From Bacteroidota bacterium (GTDB lineage Bacteria > Bacteroidota > Bacteroidia > Flavobacteriales > Flavobacteriaceae), in NCBI GenBank assembly GCA_003650305.1, contig QMOV01000007.1, positions 1-50,622 of the forward strand: a stretch of DNA of 50,622 bases, read 5' to 3'. Both the position numbers and the translations under genes were made by a program. This document shows, piece after piece, positions 31,316 to 40,007 of the stretch; positions within the stretch are counted from its first letter, which is position 1; every line of letters starts with the position of its first letter. Below the pieces are notes generated by a model. The model did no database searches. It had not been told where the DNA came from and was given only the letters and a program-made list of their open reading frames with translations.

Positions 31316-31996
31316 TTATTCTAACGTTACTTTTATGTTAGTAAAATTAAGATTCCAATTGCCTTCTAGTTTTTTATGTTCTAAAGCAATTTTAATCCCA
31401 TTAAAATTTTGATAATTTTCCCATGTGTTAATTAGTGAAGGTTTTTCAGAATTACTTTTTCTATAAACCCATTCTCTAATTAAAAAATCTTTTCCATAAT
31501 AAAAATCGTATGCATCTCCTGGAGTATATCCCCCTTCATTAGCATAAGTAAGGGTTATCTTATTAAGTAAGTCTTTGCTTATAGGAGCCTCTTTTTTAAT
31601 TGGCTCACTTATGTTTGTGCCTTCATCCCAAACTAAATTAAATGGAGCTAATAGCCAATACTTATCATTTATAAATGCTTTGTCTGTATTTAAGTTTATG
31701 CTATCTAATTTAGTTCTGATATATGAAATTGTATCACTTTTTGAAACCATAGTTACCTCATTTACATTAGGTTTCCATATCCATGATCTTTCAAAATGAC
31801 TTGAATCTCGATCAACATTAAAAGTAAATTCTATTCTTGAAACTTTATTCCAATTTTTAAAACCATGTGCATTAGCAATTTTTTGAGCAACAGTTAATGG
31901 TTTATTTTCTGCTTTAGAAGTATTTTGTTCGTTATTGTCTGATTTACAAGATATAAAAGAAGAAACCAAACATATAATTAAGATAAAACGTGCCAT
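31316..31996 (-). CDS. Lipoprotein of unknown function, probably DUF6503 family
   Basis: 226 residues with a lipoprotein signal peptide: lipobox SFISC, lipidated Cys near residue 17, followed by a polar linker. The body begins VAQKIANAHGFKNWNKVSRIEFTFNVDRDSSHFERSWIW, which I recall as typical for a Bacteroidota lipoprotein family (DUF6503). The strand-rich pattern with DFYYGKDFLIREWVYRK and IKIALEHKKLEGNW resembles LolA-like lipoprotein-carrier folds. No function can be assigned. It lies 55 nt upstream of kynU on the same strand, but kynU has its own promoter candidate. Confidence 0.7.
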   Translation of the reverse strand: MARFILIICLVSSFISCKSDNNEQNTSKAENKPLTVAQKIANAHGFKNWNKVSRIEFTFNVDRDSSHFERSWIWKPNVNEVTMVSKSDTISYIRTKLDSINLNTDKAFINDKYWLLAPFNLVWDEGTNISEPIKKEAPISKDLLNKITLTYANEGGYTPGDAYDFYYGKDFLIREWVYRKSNSEKPSLINTWENYQNFNGIKIALEHKKLEGNWNLNFTNIKVTLE

Positions 31997-32008
31997 AAGT
32001 TTTTATTT

Positions 32009-32016
32009 CAAATATA
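32009..32016 (-). promoter_or_regulatory. Candidate minus-7 box for the DUF6503-type lipoprotein
   Basis: Complement reads TATATTTG (TAnnTTTG), 12 nt upstream of the ATG at 31996. No clear minus-33 element. Confidence 0.4.
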
Positions 32017-32048
32017 AGAAACTTATAGTTGTTTTAGAAGGGAGTAAT

Positions 32049-32705
32049 TTAGTGTTTGTCCATTAGTAATTGTGGAAATTTTCCTTTGAATTTGTTTAAT
32101 CTTGGAATAGATACATTTTGAATATACCTATTTTCAGGATGTAGTTTTTCATAATTTTGATGATAGTCTTCTGCAATCCAAAATTTTTGAAACGGATAAA
32201 TTTCTGCAGCAATTTTAGCATTTAGTTTTTTTGTTAGTACTTCTTTTGTTTCTAAAATAATTTGTTTTTGTTTCTCGTTTTGATAAAAAATAATGGAACG
32301 ATATTGTGAGCCTTTATCATGTCCTTGTCCATTAACTTGAGTCGGGTTTTGAGAACCAAAATAAACATCGACTAAAGTTTTAAAACTCACAATATTAGGA
32401 TTATATATTACTTCAACAGCTTCGGCATGACCTGTACGTCCTGTATTGCTTGTTTCGTAAGTTGGGTTTAAAGTATAACCACCAGAATATCCATTAATAA
32501 CTTCATCTACACCATTAACACTTTCGTAAATTGCTTCCACACACCAAAAACAACCACTTGCAAAATAAGCTTTGGCTTTTCCGTTTTGTAAAGGAACTTC
32601 ATTGGGTTTTAATTTTTGTATTGCGTCCTGCTTTTTGTTTTCTTGTGCATGGTTTTGGTAACTAAATAGAAGAATAAATGATAATGAGAAAAAGAAAGAT
32701 TTCAT
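32049..32705 (-). CDS. msrA: Peptide-methionine (S)-S-oxide reductase, exported
   Basis: Repairs the S-epimer of oxidised methionine. 218 residues including a signal peptide (MKSFFFSLSFILLFSYQNHA), so a periplasmic or surface form. The catalytic motif is ASGCFWCVEAIY with nucleophile Cys52. Other family blocks are VINGYSGGYTLNPTYE, TGHAEAVEVIYNP, the QNPTQVNGQGHDKGSQYRSIIFY segment and the EDYHQNY region. MsrB is not adjacent. Monocistronic between the lipoprotein and the coiled-coil gene. Confidence 0.96.
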   Translation of the reverse strand: MKSFFFSLSFILLFSYQNHAQENKKQDAIQKLKPNEVPLQNGKAKAYFASGCFWCVEAIYESVNGVDEVINGYSGGYTLNPTYETSNTGRTGHAEAVEVIYNPNIVSFKTLVDVYFGSQNPTQVNGQGHDKGSQYRSIIFYQNEKQKQIILETKEVLTKKLNAKIAAEIYPFQKFWIAEDYHQNYEKLHPENRYIQNVSIPRLNKFKGKFPQLLMDKH

Positions 32706-32858
32706 ATTAGAATTTTTTAAGTAGTCGATATTTTAGTTGAATCCTTAATGTATATATGCAGATTTTATTATAATTTTAATATTGCTATATTACGATTTAT
32801 ATCAAATAAAAAAACCTCTATATTTCTATAAAGGTTCGTTCTATATTTCTTATTTAAA

Positions 32859-33638
32859 TTAAAGTTTAGCAAATAGTTTTTGCATTTTTGCTTTTTGTTC
32901 GGTTGCTAGAACTTCATCAACTAAAATTCGTCCACTATGTTCATCGGTAATTATTTTTTTACGAGAAGCAATTTCTACTATCACTTGTGGTGGAATTGTA
33001 AAATAAGAACCACCTGCTGCACCTCTTTCAATCGGAACAACAGCTAATCCGTTTTTTACATTCTTTCGAATTCTTGTATAAGCAGTTACCAAACGTTCTT
33101 CGATTAATTGTTTATATTTTTCTGACTTTTTATTTAAAGTATCTTCTTCTTTTTCGGTTTCAGCAAGAATAGTATTTAATTCTGCTTTTTTGTGTTTTAA
33201 ATGATTGGTGCGTTCTTTTAAGTGATCTTTAGTGGTGCCAATAACTTCATTTTTCTGTTCAATTTGAACATGAAATTCTTTTATGTGCTTTTCTGCAAGC
33301 TGGATTTCTAATTCTTGAAATTCTACTTCTTTAGTAATTGAATTAAATTCTCTGTTATTTCTAACATTTTTTTGTTGCTTACTATATTTTTTAATTAAAG
33401 CTTTAGCCTCTTCCATAAGATTCTTTTTAACTTTAATTTGATCGTCAATATTAGCAAGACTCTCGTTTAATTTTTCAAGTCTAGTATTTAAACCTTCAAC
33501 TTCGTCTTCTAAATCACGTACTTCTAATGGAAGTTCTCCTCTTACATTTCTAATTTCGTCAATACGAGAATCTATTAATTGTAAATCGTATAGTGCTCTT
33601 AATCTTTCTTCTACACTAACTTCTTTCTTTTTAGCCAT
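32859..33638 (-). CDS. C4-zinc-ribbon-family coiled-coil protein that has lost its cysteines
   Basis: 259 residues from the ATG at 33638 (MAKKKEVSVEERLRAL); an ATG two codons upstream (33644) overlaps the preceding gene. Residues 15-190 are a long charged helical coiled coil. The C-terminal domain aligns with the C4-type zinc ribbon of this family (RGAAGGSYFTIPPQVIVEIASRKKIITDEHSGRILVDE), but the C-x-x-C pairs are replaced by Ala-Ala-Gly-Gly and by Asp-Glu-His-Ser. Loss of zinc ligands is seen in related Flavobacteriaceae as I recall. Role unknown. It follows the Nif3-like gene by 2 nt, a pairing often conserved in Bacteroidota. Confidence 0.85.
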   Translation of the reverse strand: MAKKKEVSVEERLRALYDLQLIDSRIDEIRNVRGELPLEVRDLEDEVEGLNTRLEKLNESLANIDDQIKVKKNLMEEAKALIKKYSKQQKNVRNNREFNSITKEVEFQELEIQLAEKHIKEFHVQIEQKNEVIGTTKDHLKERTNHLKHKKAELNTILAETEKEEDTLNKKSEKYKQLIEERLVTAYTRIRKNVKNGLAVVPIERGAAGGSYFTIPPQVIVEIASRKKIITDEHSGRILVDEVLATEQKAKMQKLFAKL

Positions 33639-33640
33639 AC

Positions 33641-34735
33641 TCAAAAATACTTTACAGGATTGGTATTTGTCTTTGATAAAACGACTGCAAAATTAGGCAT
33701 TTTTTTTATAAGAAATGCTACTAAAACATTTTTTGTGAATTGTTCACTTTCATAGTGTCCTATATCGACTAAAATGATATTTTTTTCGGCTTTAAAAAAA
33801 TCGTGATATTTTAGGTCTGCAGTAATAAAAACATCTGCATTATTGGCTTTTGCCTTGTTTATTGCAAAACTTCCTGAACCTCCTAGAACTGCAACTTTAT
33901 GTATAGGTTTGCCTAATAAAACCGAATGCTTTATACATTTAGCATTCATTACACCCTTTATATGGTTTAAAAATGAAGTTTCTTCCATGGGTATTTTAAA
34001 TTCGCCTATCATTCCCATTCCTATTAGCTGATTTTTATTTTCTAAAGTTGTTATTTCGTAAGCTACTTCATCGTAAGAATGTACTCTAAAAAGTGTTTTA
34101 ATTATTTTATTTTCTAAATGTTTTGCATAAGTTACCGAAATTTGAATTTCAGGTTCAAAATGCAAACTTCCTTTTTTTCCTTTAGAAGGATTTGAGTTTA
34201 AATTTCCTTTATAAGTTCCGATGCCTTCTGTATTGAAGCTGCACTCATTATAATTACCAATACTTCCTGCTCCGGCATTAAATAATGCTTCTCGCAGTTT
34301 ATCTGCTTCATCTTTTGGTGCATAAGAGGTGAGCTTTTTTATTGTTCCTGATTGTGGAATTAAAATTTTTCTATTTATAAGGCCAATTTTTTCGCATATC
34401 ATATTGTTTACGCCTTGCAATGCATTGTCTAAAGCTGTATGCATAGCAAAAATGGCAATGTCGTGCTTTATGGCTTTCATCACGACACGCTCTACATAAC
34501 TTTTACCAGTTAACTTTTTTAGACCTTTAAAAATAATAGGATGGAAGCTAACTATTAGATTACAACTGTTTTCTATAGCTTCATCAACAACGGCTTCCAG
34601 AGTATCTAAAGTAACAAGAATGCCAGTAATTTGTGTATTTTGATTACCAACAAGAAGACCTACATTATCGAAGTCTTCGGCATATGCTAAAGGCGATAAC
34701 TCTTCGAGATAATTTATAACGTCTTGAACAATCAT
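33641..34735 (-). CDS. Nif3-like dinuclear metal centre protein (YqfO/YbgI family)
   Basis: 364 residues from the ATG at 34735 (MIVQDVINYLEELSPLAYAEDFDNVGLLVG); another ATG two codons upstream (34741) is less likely because it would lie almost at the expected transcription start. Family blocks are LIVSFHPIIFKGLKK (His metal ligand), AMHTALDNALQGVNN, the inserted YqfO/CutA-like middle domain (about 130-230), and the C-terminal DVFITADLKYHDF with VDIGHYESEQF. Metal-dependent hydrolase activity is debated; GTP cyclohydrolase I type 2 annotation exists for relatives. Co-oriented with the downstream coiled-coil gene. Confidence 0.92.
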   Translation of the reverse strand: MIVQDVINYLEELSPLAYAEDFDNVGLLVGNQNTQITGILVTLDTLEAVVDEAIENSCNLIVSFHPIIFKGLKKLTGKSYVERVVMKAIKHDIAIFAMHTALDNALQGVNNMICEKIGLINRKILIPQSGTIKKLTSYAPKDEADKLREALFNAGAGSIGNYNECSFNTEGIGTYKGNLNSNPSKGKKGSLHFEPEIQISVTYAKHLENKIIKTLFRVHSYDEVAYEITTLENKNQLIGMGMIGEFKIPMEETSFLNHIKGVMNAKCIKHSVLLGKPIHKVAVLGGSGSFAINKAKANNADVFITADLKYHDFFKAEKNIILVDIGHYESEQFTKNVLVAFLIKKMPNFAVVLSKTNTNPVKYF

Positions 34736-34752
34736 GAACATTTGTTTAAGTT

Positions 34753-34760
34753 CAAATATA
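34753..34760 (-). promoter_or_regulatory. Candidate minus-7 box for the Nif3-like gene
   Basis: Complement reads TATATTTG (TAnnTTTG), 17 nt upstream of the chosen start at 34735. It helps to decide that start over 34741. Confidence 0.45.
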
Positions 34761-34766
34761 AATAAT

Positions 34767-34774
34767 TACTTTCG
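34767..34774 (+). promoter_or_regulatory. Candidate minus-7 box for lpxK
   Basis: TACTTTCG is one mismatch from TAnnTTTG and ends 5 nt before the lpxK ATG; a TTTG at 34741-34744 lies 22 nt upstream. The two divergent promoters would share 39 nt. Confidence 0.35.
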
Positions 34775-34779
34775 TAGCT

Positions 34780-35787
34780 ATGAATTTTGTTCGAAAAATA
34801 TTATTTCCGATAGTTCCTATTTACTATTTGGTTACTTGGTTGCGTAATTGGTTTTACGATACAGGCATTTTTAAATCTAAATCGTATAACTTTCCTTTAA
34901 TCTGTGTTGGGAATTTAAGTGCTGGTGGAACAGGTAAAACACCAATGATAGAGTACTTAATACAGTTATTAAGCAGTAATTATAACATTGCTACATTAAG
35001 TAGAGGATATAAGCGAAATACCAAAGGGTTTTATATTGCAGACAAGAATGCTTCGGCAGAAAAAATTGGAGACGAACCTTTTCAGATGCTACAAAAGTTT
35101 GATGATGTTATTGTAAGTGTTGATGAGAATAGGCAAAATGGAATTGCACAATTGCAACAATTACAAAATGTACCTGAAATTATTTTATTAGATGATGCTT
35201 TTCAGCACAGGAAAGTAAGTGCAGGATTAAACATACTACTTACAACTTATGCTAAACTTTATATTGATGATTTTGTTTTACCAACTGGGAATTTGCGTGA
35301 ACCAAAATCTGGAGCAAAAAGAGCTCAAATAATTGTAGTTACTAAATGTCCTATTAATTTGCATGAAAACGAAAAAAGTAAAATTATTAGACGATTAAAA
35401 CCGCTTTCTAGACAAGAGGTGTTTTTTAGCACTATTAAATATTCTGAAACTGTGTATTCATTAAAAACAAGCAAACCTCTTATTGATTTACAGACAGAAA
35501 AATTTACTTTAGTTACCGGAATTGCTAACCCAAAACCGATATTAAGTTTTTTGAATAATTGTGGATATAATTTCGAGCATTTAAACTTTAAAGATCATCA
35601 TAGCTTTACAGAAAGTGAATTAAAATTGCTAAACACCAAACCTTTTATTTTAACCACTGAAAAAGATTTTATGAGATTAAAAGATAATATCGATATAGAG
35701 CGATTATTTTATCTACCAATAGAAATTGAAATTTCTGATAAAGAAAAATTCGATAATATTATTAATGAATACTTAAGTGGTAATTAA
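34780..35787 (+). CDS. lpxK: Tetraacyldisaccharide 4'-kinase
   Basis: Phosphorylates the 4' position of the lipid A precursor, an inner-membrane-associated ATPase. 335 residues. N-terminal hydrophobic anchor (about 7-22), Walker A VGNLSAGGTGKTPMIEYL (44-61), LLDDAFQHRKV (the DDxxQH block), TGNLREP, and a C-terminal FKDHHSFTESEL with LTTEKDFMRL. All are standard for LpxK. Divergent from the Nif3-like gene. It converges with the histidine kinase gene and shares TTAA as both stop codons. Confidence 0.96.
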   Translation: MNFVRKILFPIVPIYYLVTWLRNWFYDTGIFKSKSYNFPLICVGNLSAGGTGKTPMIEYLIQLLSSNYNIATLSRGYKRNTKGFYIADKNASAEKIGDEPFQMLQKFDDVIVSVDENRQNGIAQLQQLQNVPEIILLDDAFQHRKVSAGLNILLTTYAKLYIDDFVLPTGNLREPKSGAKRAQIIVVTKCPINLHENEKSKIIRRLKPLSRQEVFFSTIKYSETVYSLKTSKPLIDLQTEKFTLVTGIANPKPILSFLNNCGYNFEHLNFKDHHSFTESELKLLNTKPFILTTEKDFMRLKDNIDIERLFYLPIEIEISDKEKFDNIINEYLSGN

Positions 35788-38012
35788 GCTGAAGCTGAAG
35801 ATTTATTATCGAATAATGCTGAGAATAATTTCTTTTCAAAATCTTCTTGTTTAAACGGTTTCGAAATAATATCATCAAAACCAGCTTCATCAAATTCTTG
35901 CATTTTATCTTCCAGTGTTACAGCAGTTAGTGCAAATATGGTAAGTTCTTTATCGAAGGCTCTAATCCTTTTTGTAGCTTCAATACCACTTATTCCTGGC
36001 ATATGAATATCCATGAGCACTATGTTGTATGTGTTTTCCTTAACCAAATCTACAGCATCTTCACCATTATCTACAACTTCACAGTTAAGTTTCATTTTAG
36101 ATAAGATTTTTTTAGTTATCATTTGGTTAATCTTGTTGTCTTCTACAATTAAAATATTTATTTTACTTAAATCTATATCGTTTACATTTTTAAATAGGTC
36201 TTTCTTCTCTACCTTAACAACTTCTTTAGATTCTTTTAAAGGTAATTCAATACTAAAAGTTGTGCCTTGTCCTAACTCACTTTTTAAATACACTTTACCT
36301 CTAAGTATATCTACTAAGCCTTTTACGATTGATAATCCTAAACCTGTTCCACCATATTTACGATTAATTTGAATAGAACCTTGAGAAAAACTCTCGAACA
36401 TATTCTCCTGCTTTTCTTTTGTAATCCCAATCCCATTATCTTCAACTTCTAATCGTATTTTAAATAGACTTTGATTTTGAGTTACTTTAAGGATTCTAAC
36501 CCAAATATCGCCATCTTTGGTAAACTTTATTGAGTTACCAATTAAATTAATTAATATTTGAGATATTTTTAATTGGTCTCCATGAAATATTTCAGGAAGC
36601 GATTTATCGTATTCAATATGAATAGCAATATTATTGTCTAAAGCAGAATTATTTAAAGCTGCTGCAACATTTTCTACTTTATGTCTTAAATTAAAAATTT
36701 CGGGATCCAGTTCTACCTTATTTGCTTCAATTTTATTGATTTGAAGTATGTCATTAATAAAGGTTAATAAATAATCTCCTGAAAATTTAAGCGATTTTAA
36801 ATGCTGTATCTGGTCTGGTTTAGGGTCTTCTTCTAAAAGCATTTTTGTTAAGCCAGTTACTGCATAAAGCGGTGTTCTTAACTCGTGCGTTACAGTAGAT
36901 AAGAAATTTGATTTGGCTGTTGCAGCAATTTCGGCTCTTTCTTTTTCTGTTAGAAGTTCTCTATTTTTTTTGAACAACATATTATTAGTTTTAAGTCTAA
37001 TATTGTTGTTTTTATATAATGATAAAGTTAATAATGAAAGTATAGTAATAAGTCCAATACTTAATATTGTTGTTAACTTACTTAAGCTAGTTGCTTCTTC
37101 TTTTTCGTTTAATTCATCAGCTTGTAGTTTTATTACTGCATCTTTATCTGCTATAATAAACTGTGCTCTTTTTTCGGGTGATAATTCTTCGCTTCTGCTT
37201 TTTAATATCGAATCATTAAGTCCTATATATAATCTTAAGTTTTTACTCGCCAGCTCATAGTTTTTTAATTCGGAATATATATTACTTAACAGAAAATAGC
37301 TTTCGTTTAAAATCTCTAAATCACCATTGTTTTTAGCAATTATTGAACCTTCTTCAGCTTGAGATAATGCAGTATTATATTTTTTTTGTTTACAAGCAAT
37401 AACGCCACTTTTTATAAGTGCAGCACTTAATAAAGAAGATAAGTTATGTTTTTTCGATAATATTATTGTTTTTTCTACAAGCGAATTGGCTTCGTTTAGA
37501 TTATCTAATCCAATGTGTGCTTTGGCTTCACTTAAGGTCACTTCGGTAATTAGGTCATTAATATTCTCTTCTTCAAAAATTGTTTTTGCAGATTTAAAGT
37601 ATTCCAAAGCATTTTTATAATCTTTTTGTCCTAAATGGATAAGACCAAATGTATATCTAGATATTGATAAATTTAATTTGTCATCAATACTATTTTGTAT
37701 AGCAATAGCTTTAGTAATAGACGATTTAGCGTTTTTGAATTCTTCAACATTATATTGGAGCTTTGCAATTTTAGAAAGTATTATGCCTTGTCCTTTTTTA
37801 TCATCAATATTATTTGAAATAACAAGTGCTTGTTTAAGCGTTTTTATTGCACTATAAAAATTTCCTTTTTGTATTTCTTTGTCTGCATTATCTACAACAA
37901 CTTCAACTTTGTTTTTTTCCAAAGTAATATCATCCTCTATTTTATTTTGAGAGTAACTTTGTGAAGCAATTAAGACTAAAAAAACAAATATGCAATATTT
38001 GATTGGGGACAT
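35784..38012 (-). CDS. TPR-containing hybrid sensor histidine kinase/response regulator
   Basis: 742 residues. Signal peptide (1-21, ending SQSYSQ), tetratricopeptide repeats about 40-265 in the periplasm, one membrane helix about 312-334, a short coiled linker, HisKA with phospho-acceptor His376 (STVTHELRTPL), HATPase with N493 (LINLIGNSIKFT), DNGIGI (525-530) and GTGLGL (555-560), then a receiver domain about 617-735 with Asp668 (VLMDIHMPG) and Lys718. A periplasmic TPR sensor suggests peptide or protein-protein sensing; the signal is unknown. There is no separate regulator nearby, so phosphotransfer probably ends at the fused receiver or an external HPt protein. The TAnnTTTG box upstream suggests its own transcript. 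Confidence 0.93.
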   Translation of the reverse strand: MSPIKYCIFVFLVLIASQSYSQNKIEDDITLEKNKVEVVVDNADKEIQKGNFYSAIKTLKQALVISNNIDDKKGQGIILSKIAKLQYNVEEFKNAKSSITKAIAIQNSIDDKLNLSISRYTFGLIHLGQKDYKNALEYFKSAKTIFEEENINDLITEVTLSEAKAHIGLDNLNEANSLVEKTIILSKKHNLSSLLSAALIKSGVIACKQKKYNTALSQAEEGSIIAKNNGDLEILNESYFLLSNIYSELKNYELASKNLRLYIGLNDSILKSRSEELSPEKRAQFIIADKDAVIKLQADELNEKEEATSLSKLTTILSIGLITILSLLTLSLYKNNNIRLKTNNMLFKKNRELLTEKERAEIAATAKSNFLSTVTHELRTPLYAVTGLTKMLLEEDPKPDQIQHLKSLKFSGDYLLTFINDILQINKIEANKVELDPEIFNLRHKVENVAAALNNSALDNNIAIHIEYDKSLPEIFHGDQLKISQILINLIGNSIKFTKDGDIWVRILKVTQNQSLFKIRLEVEDNGIGITKEKQENMFESFSQGSIQINRKYGGTGLGLSIVKGLVDILRGKVYLKSELGQGTTFSIELPLKESKEVVKVEKKDLFKNVNDIDLSKINILIVEDNKINQMITKKILSKMKLNCEVVDNGEDAVDLVKENTYNIVLMDIHMPGISGIEATKRIRAFDKELTIFALTAVTLEDKMQEFDEAGFDDIISKPFKQEDFEKKLFSALFDNKSSASA

Positions 38013-38031
38013 TTTAGGTTAACTTTATCGA

Positions 38032-38039
38032 CAAATATA
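38032..38039 (-). promoter_or_regulatory. Candidate minus-7 box for the histidine kinase
   Basis: Complement reads TATATTTG (TAnnTTTG), 19 nt upstream of the ATG at 38012, in the 56-nt spacer after the GAPDH gene. Confidence 0.45.
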
Positions 38040-38068
38040 ACTATTTATTCGATAAAATGCACATTTTT

Positions 38069-39091
38069 TTAATTTTTTTGTATTTTGTCGATAATATGTG
38101 TAATTGATAAGTTATCGACTAAATCAATAATTCTGCTCGAATATCCTGTTTCATTATCGTACCAACCAATAATTTTTACCATGTTGCCAATAACAGAAGT
38201 CATAAGTGAATCGAAAATACAAGAATGAGAGTTTCCAACAATGTCAATGGATACTATTGGGTCTTCAGTATATTCTAAAATCCCTTTATATTTAGTTTCA
38301 GAGGCTAATTTAAAAGCATGATTAACTTCTTCTACAGAAACATTTTTAATAACATTAAAAGTTATATCAGTTAGCGAACCATTAACTACAGGAACTCTAA
38401 TGCCACAACCACCAATAACATTGGATAATTCTGGAAATATTTTTGTTAATGCTTTTGCAGCTCCAGTTGTAGTAGGAACTATAGATTGTCCTGCTGCTCT
38501 TGCACGACGTAAATCACGATGAGGTTGGTCGTGTAAACTTTGATCGGTTGTATAAGAATGTATTGTAGTAATATAAGCTTGTTCTATACCACAAAGATTT
38601 TGTATAACATCTATCATTGGCGCAGCATTGTTTGTTGTACATGATGCGTTTGATACAATTAAGTCATTATTGTCTAAAATATGATTGTTAACTCCTAATA
38701 CTAATGTTTTAATTGATTTGTCTAGTGGTGGAACAGAAAGAATTACACATGATGCTCCATTAGTAATATGATGTTGTAATTCTTCTCTAGTTTTAAATCG
38801 ACCTGTAGCCTCAATTACAAAGTCCACATTGAAAGGTTTCCAGTTAATTGAAGCAATATTGCTTTCATTTAGAAGTGCAATAGTTGTACTATTTACTTTA
38901 ATATGGTTTGAATCATAGCTAATATCACATTTAAAAACACCATGTATACTATCATATTTTAGCAAATGACTTAAAGTTTTGGCATCTGCCAAATCGTTAA
39001 TTGCTACAACTTGAATGTTATTGTGGTCTTGAAGTAACCTAAAAACACGTCTGCCAATTCTTCCAAAACCATTTATAGCGACATTAATCAT
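38069..39091 (-). CDS. gap: Type I glyceraldehyde-3-phosphate dehydrogenase
   Basis: 340 residues. NAD domain INGFGRIGRRVFR with Asp33 (AINDLAD) predicting NAD over NADP preference. Catalytic Cys151 in SNASCTTNNAAP, the S-loop HSYTTDQSLHDQPHRDLRRARAAGQSIVPTTTGAAKA, and C-terminal WYDNETGYSSRIIDLV are present. It is a complete enzyme for the oxidative or reverse glycolytic step. It lies 2 nt after the lipA stop and is probably co-transcribed with it; Flavobacteriaceae commonly hold more than one gap gene, so this may not be the main glycolytic copy. Confidence 0.95.
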   Translation of the reverse strand: MINVAINGFGRIGRRVFRLLQDHNNIQVVAINDLADAKTLSHLLKYDSIHGVFKCDISYDSNHIKVNSTTIALLNESNIASINWKPFNVDFVIEATGRFKTREELQHHITNGASCVILSVPPLDKSIKTLVLGVNNHILDNNDLIVSNASCTTNNAAPMIDVIQNLCGIEQAYITTIHSYTTDQSLHDQPHRDLRRARAAGQSIVPTTTGAAKALTKIFPELSNVIGGCGIRVPVVNGSLTDITFNVIKNVSVEEVNHAFKLASETKYKGILEYTEDPIVSIDIVGNSHSCIFDSLMTSVIGNMVKIIGWYDNETGYSSRIIDLVDNLSITHIIDKIQKN

Positions 39092-39093
39092 AA

Positions 39094-39972
39094 CTAATTA
39101 ATATGTTTTTGAGCTTTATAAGAAGACCTTACAAGTGCACTGCTTTCTACATGACGGAAACCTAATTCTAAACCTATTGCTTCGTATTCTTTAAATTGAT
39201 CTGGTGTAATAAATTGTTCTACAGGAAGGTGCTTCTTGCTTGGCTGCAAGTATTGACCAATTGTAACAACATCTACATCAACATTTTTAAGGTCATGTAA
39301 AGTTTCTATAACTTCTTCACGAGTTTCACCCAAACCCAACATAATACCACTTTTAGTACGCCTTTGTCCTTGATCTTTTAAATATTTTAGGACTCCAAGG
39401 CTTCTATAGTATTTTGCTTGAATTCTCACTTCTCTAGTTAAACGCCTAACGGTTTCAATATTGTGTGAGATTACTTCTGGAGTAACTTTAAGAATTCTGT
39501 TTAAATGTTGCTCAATACCTTGAAAATCTGGAATAAGTGTTTCCATAGTAGTTTCAGGATTCATTCTACGAACAGCTTTAACAGTTTCTTCCCACAAAAT
39601 ACTTCCCATGTCTTTCAAATCATCACGATCTACACTTGTTAATACAGCGTGTTTTATTTTCATGAGTTTTATAGAACGTGCAACTTTTTCTGGCTCGTCC
39701 CAATCTATAGCTTCTGGTCTTCCAGTTTTTACACCACAAAACCCACAGGATCTTGTGCATATGTTACCAAGAATCATAAATGTGGCAGTACCTTCTCCCC
39801 AACATTCTCCCATATTTGGGCAACTTCCAGAGACACAAATAGTATTTAAACTGTATTTATCAACTAAACCACGTAGTTCGGTGTATTTCTTTCCTGTAGG
39901 AAGTTTTACACGTAGCCATTTTGGTTTAGGTTGACGTTTGGTTAACACGCTCGAAGTAGTATTAGAATCCAT
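39094..39972 (-). CDS. lipA: Lipoyl synthase
   Basis: Radical SAM enzyme that inserts two sulfurs into octanoyl groups on lipoyl domains. 292 residues, normal length. Auxiliary cluster ligands are Cys46, Cys51 and Cys57 ([16 protein letters not shown]); the radical SAM cluster is Cys72, Cys76 and Cys79 (CTRSCGFCG). The C-terminal RSSYKA contains the Ser that binds the auxiliary cluster. [22 protein letters not shown] is another signature. First gene of the lipA-gap pair; a minus-7 box is present upstream. Confidence 0.97.
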   Translation of the reverse strand: MDSNTTSSVLTKRQPKPKWLRVKLPTGKKYTELRGLVDKYSLNTICVSGSCPNMGECWGEGTATFMILGNICTRSCGFCGVKTGRPEAIDWDEPEKVARSIKLMKIKHAVLTSVDRDDLKDMGSILWEETVKAVRRMNPETTMETLIPDFQGIEQHLNRILKVTPEVISHNIETVRRLTREVRIQAKYYRSLGVLKYLKDQGQRRTKSGIMLGLGETREEVIETLHDLKNVDVDVVTIGQYLQPSKKHLPVEQFITPDQFKEYEAIGLELGFRHVESSALVRSSYKAQKHIN

Positions 39973-39989
39973 TTTTCAATTTCAGTTGA

Positions 39990-39997
39990 CAAAGATA
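39990..39997 (-). promoter_or_regulatory. Candidate minus-7 box for lipA-gap
   Basis: Complement reads TATCTTTG (TAnnTTTG), 17 nt upstream of the lipA ATG. It is the third TATCTTTG box in the window, after map and gpmI. Confidence 0.45.
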
Positions 39998-40007
39998 CAA
40001 AGTATTC

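Noticed and set aside
36013-36372. 119-residue plus-strand frame inside the histidine kinase gene
   Set aside because: Opposite the HATPase/receiver region with all kinase motifs intact; a shadow frame.
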